64,000 bases of DNA from Limisphaerales bacterium (GTDB lineage Bacteria; Verrucomicrobiota; Verrucomicrobiia; Limisphaerales; UBA1096), in contig SHAK01000002.1 of NCBI GenBank assembly GCA_004213515.1, forward strand, positions 1 through 64,000, in the 5' to 3' direction. The notes below the pieces were generated by a model. That model saw only the letters and a program-made list of their open reading frames with translations, did not search any database and had not been told where the DNA came from. The position numbers and the translations under genes are program-made. Each line of letters starts with the position of its first letter. Position 1 is the first letter of the stretch. This document shows, one piece after another, positions 27,079 to 36,732 of the stretch.

Positions 27079-27345
27079 CAGTTAATAGCTTAAGCTGGAA
27101 ATTATCTAGCTTCGTTAATACTTTTTCTCAACATTTTTTGGTGTTGTGCTACTTAGATCAATTAGTTCTAAAGTTTACAAGTAAGACGAAAAATTAAATA
27201 TAAACCACTAATAAACAAAGATTTATGAATTTTAAAAGACTTCGATTTTATAAACAAACTCACTTTTTTCTCGATGATTTTTATAACCAAATTCAATTAA
27301 TTAATTCAAACGAAACCTCAACAGTTCTTAACTCCATATTAGTCA

Positions 27346-28773
27346 GTGAATAAAACTGAAACAAATTCACTGTTATCTTCCAGAATGACCGCATCAACCG
27401 AAGCAATCTGGACACAAGCAAAGGAAACTTTGCAAAGCATGGTTAATCCAGACTTGTTTAACCTTTGGTTTGATCCAATTAAATTGGTTACCATTAAAAA
27501 ATCCACAGCAATCTTGCTAGCGCCCAATGAATTTTGTGCTGTATGGCTTAAGGACAATTACAAAGAAATATTGCAAGACGTTCTTTCTCATATCACCAGT
27601 TCAAAGTTAACTGTTCAATTTGAAATCGGCTTGGACACTGCCTCTAAACAATGTTCCAGTGAGTCAACCGATACAGAATCTAAATTTAAGAGAAATACAA
27701 AAGCAACTAAGACAAAAACTACATCTAGAACTAAAAGTGCAGATTCGTCGGAAAAACTTTTCAACCCAAAAAATACATTTTCTACATTTGTAGTCGGAGA
27801 TAACAATAGCTTTGCACACGCTGCCGCTTTAGCGGTAGCTCAATCTCCTGGCCGTTCTTATAATCCCCTTTTTCTTTATGGTGGAGTTGGTTTAGGTAAA
27901 ACACATCTTCTACATGCTATCGGGCATTATGCATTAGAAGAAAACCCAAGACTCAAGGTTTCCTATCTATCGTCTGAAAAATTTACTAACAAATATATTG
28001 ATGCCATACAAAACAACGAACTAGCCAAGTTCAGGCGAACATATCGTAAAACTGATATTTTACTAATTGATGATATTCAGTTTCTTGCTGGTAAAGAGCG
28101 AATTCAAGAGGAGTTCTTTCACACCTTCAATGCGCTTCATGAAGCACACAAACAAATTGTAATGACTTGCGATCGTCCAGCTAATGAAATTAAGAATCTT
28201 GAAAATCGTTTAGTTTCTCGTTTCGAATGGGGACTAGTTACCGACATGCAGCCTCCTGATTACGAAACACGCTTAGCAATATTACGTAAAAAAGCAGCGT
28301 CAATTAATATTCAAGTACCAGAAGATATTGTAACTTTTTTGGCGAAACGCATTCGCACTAATATTCGTAGACTTGAAGGAGCATTGATAAGGGTTTCTTC
28401 CTATCAATCTTTGACTGGAAAATCTATGACAACCAGTACTGTCGAAGGCCTACTAAAGGATGTTCTTCATGAAGAAGGCCGCACAATCATTTCTATTGAA
28501 CAAATACAAAAAAGAGTAGCAGATCATTATGATATTAGATTAGCTGACATGACTAGCCGTCGACGCCCAGAGAACATTGCGTTTCCACGACAAGTAGCAA
28601 TGTTTCTATCACGTGAATTAACAGGCAAGTCGTTAAACTCTATTGGCGAAGCATTTGGGGGACGAGATCATGGAACAGTTCTTCATGCTTGCCGCCTAGT
28701 CCGCGACCGAATGGAAGTCGATACAGATGTCAGACAGGCAGTCAGATACCTTGAAGGACAAATTTCTAGATAA
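27346..28773 (+). CDS. dnaA: Chromosomal replication initiator protein DnaA
   Basis: DnaA opens oriC and loads the helicase. This 475-aa protein has domain I (about 17-95, WTQAKETLQSMVNPDLFNLWF), a Ser/Thr/Lys-rich linker (about 100-135), the AAA+ domain with Walker A GGVGLGKTH (179-187), LLIDDIQFLAG and RLVSRFEWGL, and DNA-binding domain IV with SRRRPENIAFPRQ and GGRDHGTVLHACR. The listed start is GTG; an ATG at 27385 would remove 13 residues and still keep domain I. No dnaN or recF follows; the next gene is on the opposite strand. Confidence 0.97.
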   Translation: MNKTETNSLLSSRMTASTEAIWTQAKETLQSMVNPDLFNLWFDPIKLVTIKKSTAILLAPNEFCAVWLKDNYKEILQDVLSHITSSKLTVQFEIGLDTASKQCSSESTDTESKFKRNTKATKTKTTSRTKSADSSEKLFNPKNTFSTFVVGDNNSFAHAAALAVAQSPGRSYNPLFLYGGVGLGKTHLLHAIGHYALEENPRLKVSYLSSEKFTNKYIDAIQNNELAKFRRTYRKTDILLIDDIQFLAGKERIQEEFFHTFNALHEAHKQIVMTCDRPANEIKNLENRLVSRFEWGLVTDMQPPDYETRLAILRKKAASINIQVPEDIVTFLAKRIRTNIRRLEGALIRVSSYQSLTGKSMTTSTVEGLLKDVLHEEGRTIISIEQIQKRVADHYDIRLADMTSRRRPENIAFPRQVAMFLSRELTGKSLNSIGEAFGGRDHGTVLHACRLVRDRMEVDTDVRQAVRYLEGQISR

Positions 28774-28797
28774 TCAAATTTTAGAAGTTTTTTAACT

Positions 28798-29949
28798 TCA
28801 CCAATTGATTCCAAAAAACTCTTGGGGTTTTGTGAAGATTTCAGAGGAAACCCCGAGTGCCTCCTTCAATGCTACATCTCGATCCCATGGATTATCGATT
28901 GCGCTGATGGACTTCATTTGTGCTCGAGTCAAGTTAAGTGGAAAATACCATGGTGACACAGCTGCAGTATTAATCAGGGGAAAATCTGAACCATAAAGTA
29001 ATTTCCCTTTAAACCTTTTTTCTTTAAGTGCCTGCCGTAAATAACCAGGCTTATTAATTTGTGTCATGCTAGAAATATCTGAATAAAGATTTGGATAGGA
29101 TTCAAGCATTCCAATTAAACGATCAATATCTTTTTCACCTTCATTTTGCCCAGTTGATGCTGCATGCGCAACAATCACTTTAACTCCCAAACTAAGAGGT
29201 AATTTAAGCCGTACTGGATCTGCAAGCTCGTCTCTAGCATGAGTAAACGACCGTTCTTGCCCAGCATGTGTCAACAAAGGTAACTTCAACTCCACCAATT
29301 TTCTGTAAAAGGGCTCGAATGATTTTTCTTCAGGATTGATATATTGAATCGAAGGCAACCACTTAATAAGTAACGCTCCATTATCTTTAGCCCACTGTAG
29401 ACGATCCAATGCATCAGGACGATTCGGATTAACACTCGCCCCAAAATACAAGTTTGAATATTTTGATGTCTCTTTAGCTACAAATTCATTAGGAACAAAA
29501 AATTCAGTTTTTTCTCGATCTAAATTACCTCGATCATCAATCACACCATCCATTGCGAGAATAATAGCTGCTCCAACTCTACGACTCTCTTTTAAATGAC
29601 TAGCTAAGCGTTCCAATAAAACTTTATCACCTTTAGCCTCTATTTCAGGCAACGTTACTCCGAATGCTTTTAGATATACTTTAAAACGGAAATTATTCTT
29701 TAGTTCTTTAGACACAAAACAGCCACTTCCACCCGCTCCAACACCAGCAGTATGGCAATGCATATCAAAAATAGGCCTTTCATAGGACTTTTCTACAACT
29801 AGATACGATCCTGAAAAAAACAACTCACGCAAAATCAAAAGTAACACAATTGAAAAAGCAGTTAACTTGGACATAAATCTGATCCATCTCCAGATACTTC
29901 TCTTCGGTTTTTTGCTGTTTTCTAATTTAGATATTTCAGTCACGATCAA
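28798..29949 (-). CDS. Membrane-anchored amidohydrolase-family protein
   Basis: This 383-aa protein has one N-terminal membrane helix (about 30-48), then a TIM-barrel of the amidohydrolase-2 type. Metal-site motifs are FDMHCHTAG (HxH, about 82), LLTHAGQE, VIVAHAAST and a late LLYGSDFPL with the conserved Asp. The family includes decarboxylases and hydrolases of aromatic or lactone substrates; the substrate here is unknown. It is convergent with dnaA (24 bases apart) and divergent from the DUF1232-like gene. Confidence 0.82.
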   Translation of the reverse strand: MIVTEISKLENSKKPKRSIWRWIRFMSKLTAFSIVLLLILRELFFSGSYLVVEKSYERPIFDMHCHTAGVGAGGSGCFVSKELKNNFRFKVYLKAFGVTLPEIEAKGDKVLLERLASHLKESRRVGAAIILAMDGVIDDRGNLDREKTEFFVPNEFVAKETSKYSNLYFGASVNPNRPDALDRLQWAKDNGALLIKWLPSIQYINPEEKSFEPFYRKLVELKLPLLTHAGQERSFTHARDELADPVRLKLPLSLGVKVIVAHAASTGQNEGEKDIDRLIGMLESYPNLYSDISSMTQINKPGYLRQALKEKRFKGKLLYGSDFPLINTAAVSPWYFPLNLTRAQMKSISAIDNPWDRDVALKEALGVSSEIFTKPQEFFGINW

Positions 29950-29987
29950 TCCTTGAGTTTTAACTTTTTAAGTCACACGATATTGCT

Positions 29988-30392
29988 ATGTCGGAAATTG
30001 TAGAATTTCTCCATCATGGCGCTGAACAAATCACACCGAAAATCTTGCGTGGAATCCACAAAAAACTTCCATCACTTAAATTACAATTTGCTCAAATTAA
30101 TGCACCAAAATTCCCCCACTTAGTTGAACAACTTGAGTTTCTTGCAGATGTTGTAGAGGATTTTGTAGAGGGCGTAGAGGATAATCTGCCTTATGTAGCT
30201 ATTGCAGAAGCTGCTTATGCCTTAGTTTATAGCCATAAAGATTCAGGACTAATTCCGAGTCATATTAACCATATTGGTAGGGCAGATGATTCTGCTTTGG
30301 TCCGAGCTGTATTAATTGAAAACGAAAGAGTGCTTTCAGAATACGCGGAACGACACGAGTTCGAATGGTCAACAATTACAGTGAAACCTTAA
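29988..30392 (+). CDS. DUF1232-like small protein
   Basis: This 134-aa protein has a C-terminal part (AEAAYALVYSHKDSGLIPSH, IGRADDSALVRAVL) that resembles the DUF1232/YkvA core, where a polar Asp-Asp pair sits in hydrophobic helices. The first ~60 residues are a separate helical region. No function is known for the family. It is a single gene between convergent and divergent neighbours. Confidence 0.6.
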   Translation: MSEIVEFLHHGAEQITPKILRGIHKKLPSLKLQFAQINAPKFPHLVEQLEFLADVVEDFVEGVEDNLPYVAIAEAAYALVYSHKDSGLIPSHINHIGRADDSALVRAVLIENERVLSEYAERHEFEWSTITVKP

Positions 30393-30405
30393 TTATTCAA
30401 AATAT

Positions 30406-31620
30406 TTAGAAGTTAGTCTTTTTAGCAATTTTCCAAATACGAAGGTTACTACGTACATACAATGCTCCATTAGCAAGCGCCGGAGAACACTGAATCATTT
30501 CACCCAAATCCATTTTACCTGAAATAGCACCTTCTGGTGCAGTCAAGTCAACAACCTGTGCAAGACCTTCTTCACTGAAGACGTAAAGGTGATTGTCTGC
30601 TACAACAGGTGAGCCCCCAAAAGGTCCGTCCAATCGTAATTGCCATAGGCGCTTGCCACTGTCTATATCAGCACATGCAAGAACACCTGCATTATTTAGA
30701 CTATAAATGTGATTTCGATATGCTAAAGGACTGGCTGTACCAGGACGTAAACGACTAGAACGCCACTTCTGTTTAAAAGATTTGCCATCTTTGGATAACT
30801 CAAGAGCCGTCAAACCTTGAGACGGAACATATAACATATTCCCCAATAGCGCGCTTGATGGAATTGTCGAGGCCCCATCAGAATAGTGCCAAATAATCTT
30901 TCCACTGATAGGGTCAATTGCATGGATCCCTTGCCCGGATTGTAAAAACACCCTTTCTTTTCCGGATTTACTTTTATGCACAGTGGCTGTTGTCCAGTTA
31001 GCAGATTTTGGTCTATTAATTTTCCAAATATTACCACCAGTACCTTTGTCCAATCCGACAACAAAAGATTCACTATCATTTTCCACCTGTGCAACAAGAA
31101 CCCCATTTGCTAGCACTAGTGAAGAAGCCATACCTAAACTGTTGCGTGCATTTGGATAATCTACAGTCAGCCCTCGCAGCCATTTCAATTTACCGTCAAG
31201 ATCAAAACAAAAAAGATCATTGGATGAAAAAATTGCGAAGAGCGATTCCCCATCAGTCACAGGAGTTGGTGCTGCAATACTAGTCTTCGAATGACACATT
31301 GTGCTACCCATTGCCCAAAATTGCCGTTTCCAAATTAATGAACCGTCAATAGAGCTAAGACAAAGAATCTGTAATCTGTCTTGTCTTGTTCCACCACTAG
31401 CCGTTACAAAAACTCGATTACCTACTACCAAAGGACTCGAAAGCCCCTTTCCTGGCAAATCAATTTTCCAAGCAATATGCTTTTCTATATCAAGCTTTAC
31501 TGGCAATCCAACTTCATCCGAAATACCGTTACCAAACGGTCCACGGAAACCGGTCCAATCCCCTGCCAAAACTCTTCCACTAAGAACAACCAAACCAATT
31601 ATCAATAAATATTTTTTCAT
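30406..31620 (-). CDS. Secreted PQQ-binding-like beta-propeller protein
   Basis: This 404-aa protein has a signal peptide (about 1-19, VLAG) and repeated propeller blades of the PQQ/BamB type. Each blade has a hydrophobic strand and a W or F near the turn, as in GSLIWKRQFW, GGNIWKINRP, GKIIWHYSDG and GKRLWQLRLDG. The opening DWTGFRGPFGNGIS is typical of Planctomycete/Verrucomicrobial members. Most such proteins lack PQQ and act as binding scaffolds; catalytic function cannot be shown. It follows the HEAT-like gene by 10 bases, probably in one unit. Confidence 0.85.
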   Translation of the reverse strand: MKKYLLIIGLVVLSGRVLAGDWTGFRGPFGNGISDEVGLPVKLDIEKHIAWKIDLPGKGLSSPLVVGNRVFVTASGGTRQDRLQILCLSSIDGSLIWKRQFWAMGSTMCHSKTSIAAPTPVTDGESLFAIFSSNDLFCFDLDGKLKWLRGLTVDYPNARNSLGMASSLVLANGVLVAQVENDSESFVVGLDKGTGGNIWKINRPKSANWTTATVHKSKSGKERVFLQSGQGIHAIDPISGKIIWHYSDGASTIPSSALLGNMLYVPSQGLTALELSKDGKSFKQKWRSSRLRPGTASPLAYRNHIYSLNNAGVLACADIDSGKRLWQLRLDGPFGGSPVVADNHLYVFSEEGLAQVVDLTAPEGAISGKMDLGEMIQCSPALANGALYVRSNLRIWKIAKKTNF

Positions 31621-31630
31621 TATTTTAAAG

Positions 31631-32788
31631 TTAATTAACTACAACTTCTGAGCTGGCTTTAATATTAGAATGAATCGCTGTACCGGTTGCGTCGCAAACT
31701 CGCAATTGGAATTGCCATTCTACTGTCCACTCCTCTTTTTGTTCATTTTGACAAGCCTTTATTAAAATAATATTAGCCCCTTTCTTAAGCTGTACTGGCA
31801 GCTTGTACTGATCAATACGCATACCGCGATGATATTCATCACGACCAAAAACCAGCTTACCATTTAACCAAATCTTCCAAGCATTTTTACATCCCAACCG
31901 TAACTCTGCGGGTTGATCAGAGGCTGAAATAAAAGTCGTATGCGCATAACCCGTTACCTCTTTTAATGATCCATATGGTTCATTGAAATCCACCATACCA
32001 TACTCGTCATTTGTAGAATATTTTTTCCAAGTAATACTTCCATCAATACCTTTGTATTCAGTATTTAGATCAAAATCCTTTTCAGGCCCAAATACTTCTC
32101 CAAATCCTGCGCGGTCCTTATTGTGAAACGGACCAACAAGATTCCAATTAGTTAAAAAACCAAAGTGTTGTGTTAAATTCACATTGCGTCCAAGTTCCCT
32201 TAATTCTGATGAAATAATTTGAATCTGATCTAAATCTCGAGACGCATCTAGAGCTTGCCTATACATAAGAACAGCAGCTGGCTTTTTATTTTGCTTAACC
32301 AAATCGCTAGCATTAATAAGTAACTTTGCAATTGCCTCACGACGAAGATCAACACTAGGGTCTCCTAGGAATCCAGGAATTAATCGATTGGCAACACCAG
32401 TGTCAGTCCTCTTGATTAAGTCAAAGGCCATTGCCCTTGGTTTAGTATCATGGCTTTTATTTAACAAAAACTCACCCAACTCAACTAATGGCAAAGCTCC
32501 ACCTTCCGATAAAGACTTATTAAAAATAAACTCAATTGCTCCACGAAGATAATTTACCGCAAAAGGGTTAGCTTCATCCATAGCAGAAAGCAGAACAGGA
32601 ATTATCTCCTTATCACTTTTAGATAAATATTCCATCGCTTGGCTAGCAGCAATGTTACCTTTACCTTCACTACCGACTTCACGAAGTACCTTCACCGCCT
32701 TGGAAAACTTAATATCAGCAGATTGAACAATCTCACTCCCCCCTAATTCTAAGGTTAAAATAGCTAATAAAATTCGAGTGTGTTTCAC
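31631..32788 (-). CDS. Secreted HEAT-like repeat protein with C-terminal beta-sandwich region
   Basis: This 385-aa protein has a signal-like N-terminus (about 1-23). Residues ~28-190 look like HEAT-type helices (VLREVGSEGKGNIAASQAME, DPSVDLRREAIAKLL). Residues ~205-375 include NLVGPFHNKDRAGF, AELRLGCKNAWKIWLNGKLV and KGANIILIKACQ, resembling the jelly-roll tails found on many Verrucomicrobial secreted proteins. No catalytic motif is visible. It likely forms a two-gene unit with the propeller gene. Confidence 0.65.
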   Translation of the reverse strand: MKHTRILLAILTLELGGSEIVQSADIKFSKAVKVLREVGSEGKGNIAASQAMEYLSKSDKEIIPVLLSAMDEANPFAVNYLRGAIEFIFNKSLSEGGALPLVELGEFLLNKSHDTKPRAMAFDLIKRTDTGVANRLIPGFLGDPSVDLRREAIAKLLINASDLVKQNKKPAAVLMYRQALDASRDLDQIQIISSELRELGRNVNLTQHFGFLTNWNLVGPFHNKDRAGFGEVFGPEKDFDLNTEYKGIDGSITWKKYSTNDEYGMVDFNEPYGSLKEVTGYAHTTFISASDQPAELRLGCKNAWKIWLNGKLVFGRDEYHRGMRIDQYKLPVQLKKGANIILIKACQNEQKEEWTVEWQFQLRVCDATGTAIHSNIKASSEVVVN

Positions 32789-32864
32789 GCAGATAAAATA
32801 CCTTTTACATCATATTGACGAAAGTTTTTTTCCAAAAAACGGTAACCCCGAAGTCTTACTTGCT

Positions 32865-32895
32865 TAAAAAAAAGAGTAACCAACTGGCTACTCTT
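32865..32895 (-). terminator. Rho-independent terminator after the ThuA-like gene
   Basis: Read on the minus strand, AAGAGTA and TACTCTT plus an inner two-base pair form a stem (one mismatch, short loop), followed by a run of Ts (plus-strand A run 32865-32873). It lies 34 bases after the ThuA-like stop and marks the end of the catabolic gene set upstream. Confidence 0.8.
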
Positions 32896-32928
32896 GATAA
32901 AAAATTAGGTTTTAATTAAAAAAATAGA

Positions 32929-33852
32929 CTATTTTTTCTTACTTCCAGTAGCTGATTTCGGAGCAGGCTTTTTACCTCTTTTTCCATCAAGATTTGCATA
33001 AAGATCTTCCTTGGTAACCTTAGATGGAACCCCGTTCTTTGGAACTTTAGCCTTCGCTACCCAAAGAATTGCATTTAATACAGTTGTCCTAAAATCGTCG
33101 TTACCCCAATTCAAATGGTTATGCCCACCAGTAAAACCAAAACCTCTACCGCCATCCTCACGACGATAAGCCCAAGCAACATGTTGAGCTTCATCAGCAG
33201 CAACCGCTTTTCTAACATCCGGATTACCACTGTGTGCACCATCACCACGTTTCATTGTTTCCTTGGGTGGAACATCGCTCAAGATTGGAATCAGCTTGCC
33301 TTTATTATCATCCCGAAAACGCATGTGAAAATACCATTCATCATTAGCTTTAAAGGGTTTTACTCCACGAGTAATTGGGTGCTTGGGCAGTTTAGTGAAA
33401 TTTCCAACCCAATGCGGATTGACTGACCAATGAGTTTCAAAACAGCCTCCCTGCCAATCAAGAAATTCTTTGTTACCCTTATTAGTAGTTGGCTCAACTG
33501 CATAGTGAATGGTAAGAAAACCAGCTCCTGTTTTCATTATTTTATCTAGCTTCTCAAGATTATTCCCTTGAATCGCCGGATGTCTACCTCCCCCATCAGC
33601 ATAAATGACTACTGCATCCGCATCCTCAAAAACTGATTCGTCACTTGGCCAACCATTTAATTGAACGATTGCAGTTACTTGTTTCGAAGCACCTTCGTTT
33701 AAACACTTAGCTAAAAGTTGAATTCCAGCATTATGTTCATGTGAAAGAAGGCCGTGACTCTGTTTTCCGGCAATCATAACCACCTTCTTAGGGGCGGCAG
33801 ATGCTCCAAAAGCCATTCCAATCACACAGGCGATTGCAAATAATTTTCTCAT
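32929..33852 (-). CDS. ThuA-like protein, secreted
   Basis: This 307-aa protein has a signal peptide (about 1-19, GASAAP). The ThuA-like fold (class I glutamine amidotransferase-like) is shown by KVVMIAGKQSHG, DADAVVIYADGGGRHP, GAGFLTIHYAVEP, HPITRGVKPF, VAWAYRREDGGRGFGFTGGHNHLNW. Family members act in trehalose/sucrose 3-keto sugar metabolism; the exact reaction here is not known. A Lys/Pro-rich C-terminus (about 280-307) may be a linker or wall-binding tail. It is downstream of a DUF1080 gene, a pairing often seen in PVC genomes. Confidence 0.85.
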   Translation of the reverse strand: MRKLFAIACVIGMAFGASAAPKKVVMIAGKQSHGLLSHEHNAGIQLLAKCLNEGASKQVTAIVQLNGWPSDESVFEDADAVVIYADGGGRHPAIQGNNLEKLDKIMKTGAGFLTIHYAVEPTTNKGNKEFLDWQGGCFETHWSVNPHWVGNFTKLPKHPITRGVKPFKANDEWYFHMRFRDDNKGKLIPILSDVPPKETMKRGDGAHSGNPDVRKAVAADEAQHVAWAYRREDGGRGFGFTGGHNHLNWGNDDFRTTVLNAILWVAKAKVPKNGVPSKVTKEDLYANLDGKRGKKPAPKSATGSKKK

Positions 33853-33876
33853 GTGATTAAAATTTAATTGGGTATT

Positions 33877-34632
33877 TTATTTCTTAGCCTTGGCCTTCTT
33901 TCCACCGCCAGCTTTACGAACGCGCTTTGGTAATTCCTTAATACGCATATTCTTGAATTGAACATTCATTGGAGGTCCCGCATGAAGCTGTAATGCAAGC
34001 AAACCATCTGCTCGACGCGTCTTTTTGTCTCGATCAATTACTTGTGTGGTTTTCACACCATTGATGTACTGTGTCAAATTGTAACCCCGAGCAACAATAC
34101 GATAGCTGTTCCATTTTTCCTTTTTAATTGCCTTTGCCACATCAGCATCCTTAGCAAACTCCTCTTCATTCTTTTTCAATTTACCATCGTCACCTACGGT
34201 TAATGTTGTCTTTTTACCCCGTAAAGATAGGATTCCCCGAAATGCCTCCCCATAGCAGATTCCAGAAAAAGTTGGGCTAGAATCAATATCAGCCTGATAT
34301 CCCCCAACACGCCACTTGTCAGCTTTGTTCTTCAAATTAAAACTTCTGTATTGAATACCACTGTTGCCACCGACAATCTTGTAATCCAGCCGTAAATCAA
34401 AGTCACCAGTTTTACCCCCATTCCAAATGATGAAGGTATTCCCTTTCGTTGGATTTTCTTTTGTTGTTTTGCCAGTAATAGCTCCGTCTTCAACTGACCA
34501 AAATTTTGGGTTTCCATCCCAACCATCCAAAGTTTTACCATCGAAGATCGATTTAAACCCTTTCTCGGCAGCGACTGCCTGACCGAAAAATGCAAATGCG
34601 GCCAGGCCCAATAGAATAACAATTTTTTTCAT
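33877..34632 (-). CDS. DUF1080 (3-keto-disaccharide hydrolase family) protein
   Basis: This 251-aa protein has a signal peptide (about 1-21, GQAVAA). DUF1080, a concanavalin-like beta-sandwich, is recognised by FKSIFDGKTLDGWDGNPKFW, DFDLRLDYKIVGGNSGIQYRS, and GYQADIDSSPTFSGICYGE. Some family members hydrolyse 3-keto-glycosides. A Lys-rich tail closes the protein. It is 24 bases upstream of the ThuA-like gene and follows the epimerase gene by 14 bases, so the three form a likely sugar-catabolism unit. Confidence 0.9.
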   Translation of the reverse strand: MKKIVILLGLAAFAFFGQAVAAEKGFKSIFDGKTLDGWDGNPKFWSVEDGAITGKTTKENPTKGNTFIIWNGGKTGDFDLRLDYKIVGGNSGIQYRSFNLKNKADKWRVGGYQADIDSSPTFSGICYGEAFRGILSLRGKKTTLTVGDDGKLKKNEEEFAKDADVAKAIKKEKWNSYRIVARGYNLTQYINGVKTTQVIDRDKKTRRADGLLALQLHAGPPMNVQFKNMRIKELPKRVRKAGGGKKAKAKK

Positions 34633-34646
34633 GATTTAAATTTAAC

Positions 34647-35492
34647 TTACTTGAAAACTTTTTTCAAAAACTTGAGCCCTTTCGTGGCGATCTCTTCACG
34701 AGTCGGTTCCATCTTACGCCATATAGCTGCTGCACGAGCGATCACTTTTACGTCTGTAGTAAATGATTCAATAACAACGTCTCCCTTATATTTGACAGAC
34801 TTAAGCGCAGCCACTATCGGTTTCCATTCAATATGATCATTTCCAGGAGTGCCTCGGTCACTACCACATGCATGGAAGTGCCCTAAGTGTTTACCAGCAG
34901 CTCGAATTGCCTTGGCCTGATTCTTTTCCTCGATGTTCATGTGGAAAGTATCGAGATGAAGTTTTAGTGCAGGACTGCCAACAGCCTTTATAAGGCGAAG
35001 ACCTTTTTCGCATGTGTTTAAAAAGTCAGTTTCAAAGCGGTTCAAAGGTTCAACACAAATCACCTTACCCCGATCCTCAGCATATTTTGCGAGCACCTTA
35101 AGATTCTTAACTACAAGGGCAAACTCTTTCTTCTGATCTTTAGGTTCAACAGCATCAGCTTTACCAACAACAGAATAAACAGGACCAATTAGCGAAGGGC
35201 AATCGAGATTCACCATGTGATCTATAAGTGCCTTGCAATACTTCATGGCTTCACGCTGATCTTTAGCTGATCCTCGGAAATCACGGCCAGGGCCCATACA
35301 GGCGCATACCGAACCACAAGCCAATCCGGCACGATCTAGCCCAGCCTTAACCTTAAGAGAGTCAATATGCTCTGGTGCCTCAATAGGAAGCTCGACAGTG
35401 TCAAATCCCCATTTTTTGAATTTAGAAAAAAGACGAGTACTCTGTGTCGTGAATGGCGACACAAACAAAAATGAATTAATGCCAAATCTCAT
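34647..35492 (-). CDS. Sugar phosphate isomerase/epimerase-like TIM-barrel enzyme
   Basis: This 281-aa protein belongs to the xylose isomerase-like TIM-barrel family that includes tagatose/psicose 3-epimerases. The metal-ligand set is visible: Glu148 (VICVEPLNRFE), Asp181 (HLDTFHMN), His207 (GHFHACGSDRGTPG) and Glu242 (DVVIESF). The GTPGNDHIEW loop is typical of ketose 3-epimerases. No signal peptide is present, so it acts in the cytosol. With DUF1080 and ThuA-like genes it fits handling of 3-keto or ketose sugars; the substrate is not determined. Confidence 0.85.
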   Translation of the reverse strand: MRFGINSFLFVSPFTTQSTRLFSKFKKWGFDTVELPIEAPEHIDSLKVKAGLDRAGLACGSVCACMGPGRDFRGSAKDQREAMKYCKALIDHMVNLDCPSLIGPVYSVVGKADAVEPKDQKKEFALVVKNLKVLAKYAEDRGKVICVEPLNRFETDFLNTCEKGLRLIKAVGSPALKLHLDTFHMNIEEKNQAKAIRAAGKHLGHFHACGSDRGTPGNDHIEWKPIVAALKSVKYKGDVVIESFTTDVKVIARAAAIWRKMEPTREEIATKGLKFLKKVFK

Positions 35493-35568
35493 GATATAAT
35501 TGCTTAAAAAAAGAAACTACGGAAACAAAACCTTTGGTTCAATGCCGAAATCTTTTGTTAAACCAAAA

Positions 35569-36732
35569 TCATCGCCAGTCGAGATGATCTGGAAGTCGGT
35601 TAAAGTTAATCGGACCGTCTGCCGTGACAGCAACCATATCCTCAACTCGAACCCCTCCAAACTTAGCCGAATACAGCCCCGGTTCAACTGTAAACACCTC
35701 ATTGTTCAGGATTTCACTCCCTCCATCAGACAATAAAATAGGCTCGTGGACATCCAATCCAATTCCGTGCCCGGTTCCATGCCGCATCGATATGAAATCA
35801 TCTCCTGATCCCTTCGGAGGCAATCCCATTAAATAGCCACTTCCAGTAATTGATGCCACTGTTGACTGATGAACAGCATTACCAGTAGTCCCAACTTGAA
35901 GTGACAAGATTGCATCGTCCTTGGCCTTCACCACTGCCTCATGCATTTTTAATATTTGTGAAGATGGCTCTCCATTAACAGCTGTACGAGTGCAATCCCC
36001 CCAATACCCAGTGGCATTCATACGTGGAAAAATATCAATAATAACTGGTAACCCAGTCCGTAATGGGCCTGAACCGTGGTGATGACAATCCGCTACATGC
36101 GGTACTGTCACTACAATCGAGTCGTTATGATTGGAGCAATTTTTTGTAATCAAAAAACTTGTTATGCGCTGGCGCATTAACTCGGAAGTTAATGCCGTGT
36201 TACCTTCATGCAGAACACCTTTCACATCGGGAGTGGCCTTGCAAATGGTTCGGCAAGCAAACTCCATTGCCTCTTCTGTAATAGACTGAGCCTCACGCAG
36301 ATACTCCAACTCCTTATCCGACTTCGTGCGTCTATCAAGGACTGCAAGATTTGGATCGTACTCAACCTCTATTCCAGCATCTCGCAGATGAGAAACAAAA
36401 ATCATTGGCAACGAACTATCTGTTCTAACCATTTTGATTCCATTTTGACGAAGGCACTCGGCCCCAGCTTGTGCCAATGCAGTATCTCGATCGCCAGATA
36501 AACCATCCTGTGGAACATAATCAGCTGCACAGCCAATCTCATCAGCATTCGCTAACTTCTCAGCACGCCCCATCTCAATATCTCGAACTAATAAAACCGA
36601 TCGACTCCCACCACCTGACTGCGGAAGGCTGATATAAAACACAGCATCACCAACCGAAAAATTAATTCTATGCCGTACGTTCATGTTGACGGCGGGGACA
36701 CCGCCAAGAACAAATGCTGGAATATGATTCAT
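35569..36732 (-). CDS. M24-family aminopeptidase/creatinase-like metalloprotein
   Basis: This 387-aa pita-bread-fold protein is probably an Xaa-Pro dipeptidase. The five dimetal ligands are present: Asp233 (VIIDIFPRM), Asp246 (GYWGDCTRT), His322 (HGTGHGIGLDVHEP), Glu350 (FTVEPGLYS) and Glu364 (GVRVEDM). The N-terminal domain (1-145) is creatinase-like. The start overlaps the upstream alpha/beta hydrolase by 4 bases (ATGA-type coupling). The combination with sugar genes is unusual; the target peptide or N-substituted compound is unknown. Confidence 0.9.
   Translation of the reverse strand: MNHIPAFVLGGVPAVNMNVRHRINFSVGDAVFYISLPQSGGGSRSVLLVRDIEMGRAEKLANADEIGCAADYVPQDGLSGDRDTALAQAGAECLRQNGIKMVRTDSSLPMIFVSHLRDAGIEVEYDPNLAVLDRRTKSDKELEYLREAQSITEEAMEFACRTICKATPDVKGVLHEGNTALTSELMRQRITSFLITKNCSNHNDSIVVTVPHVADCHHHGSGPLRTGLPVIIDIFPRMNATGYWGDCTRTAVNGEPSSQILKMHEAVVKAKDDAILSLQVGTTGNAVHQSTVASITGSGYLMGLPPKGSGDDFISMRHGTGHGIGLDVHEPILLSDGGSEILNNEVFTVEPGLYSAKFGGVRVEDMVAVTADGPINFNRLPDHLDWR

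Larger units (their letters stand above)
26939..27345. other. AT-rich gap between glnB and dnaA, possible origin or dnaA control region
   Basis: This is the longest gap in the window (407 bp). It holds the glnB terminator, several poly-T tracts (27000-27030), a cluster of three DnaA-box-like 9-mers (27046-27078), then very AT-rich DNA to dnaA. A 43-codon ORF (27225-27356) overlaps the GTG candidate start of dnaA. The layout fits either oriC or only dnaA autoregulation. No GC skew was computed, so neither is established. Confidence 0.4.

Noticed and set aside
28784-28799. GAAGTT-TTTT-AACTTC hairpin between dnaA and the amidohydrolase gene
   Set aside because: It has no T run on the plus strand and only a weak one on the minus strand, and it overlaps the amidohydrolase stop codon. 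It is not a convincing terminator.
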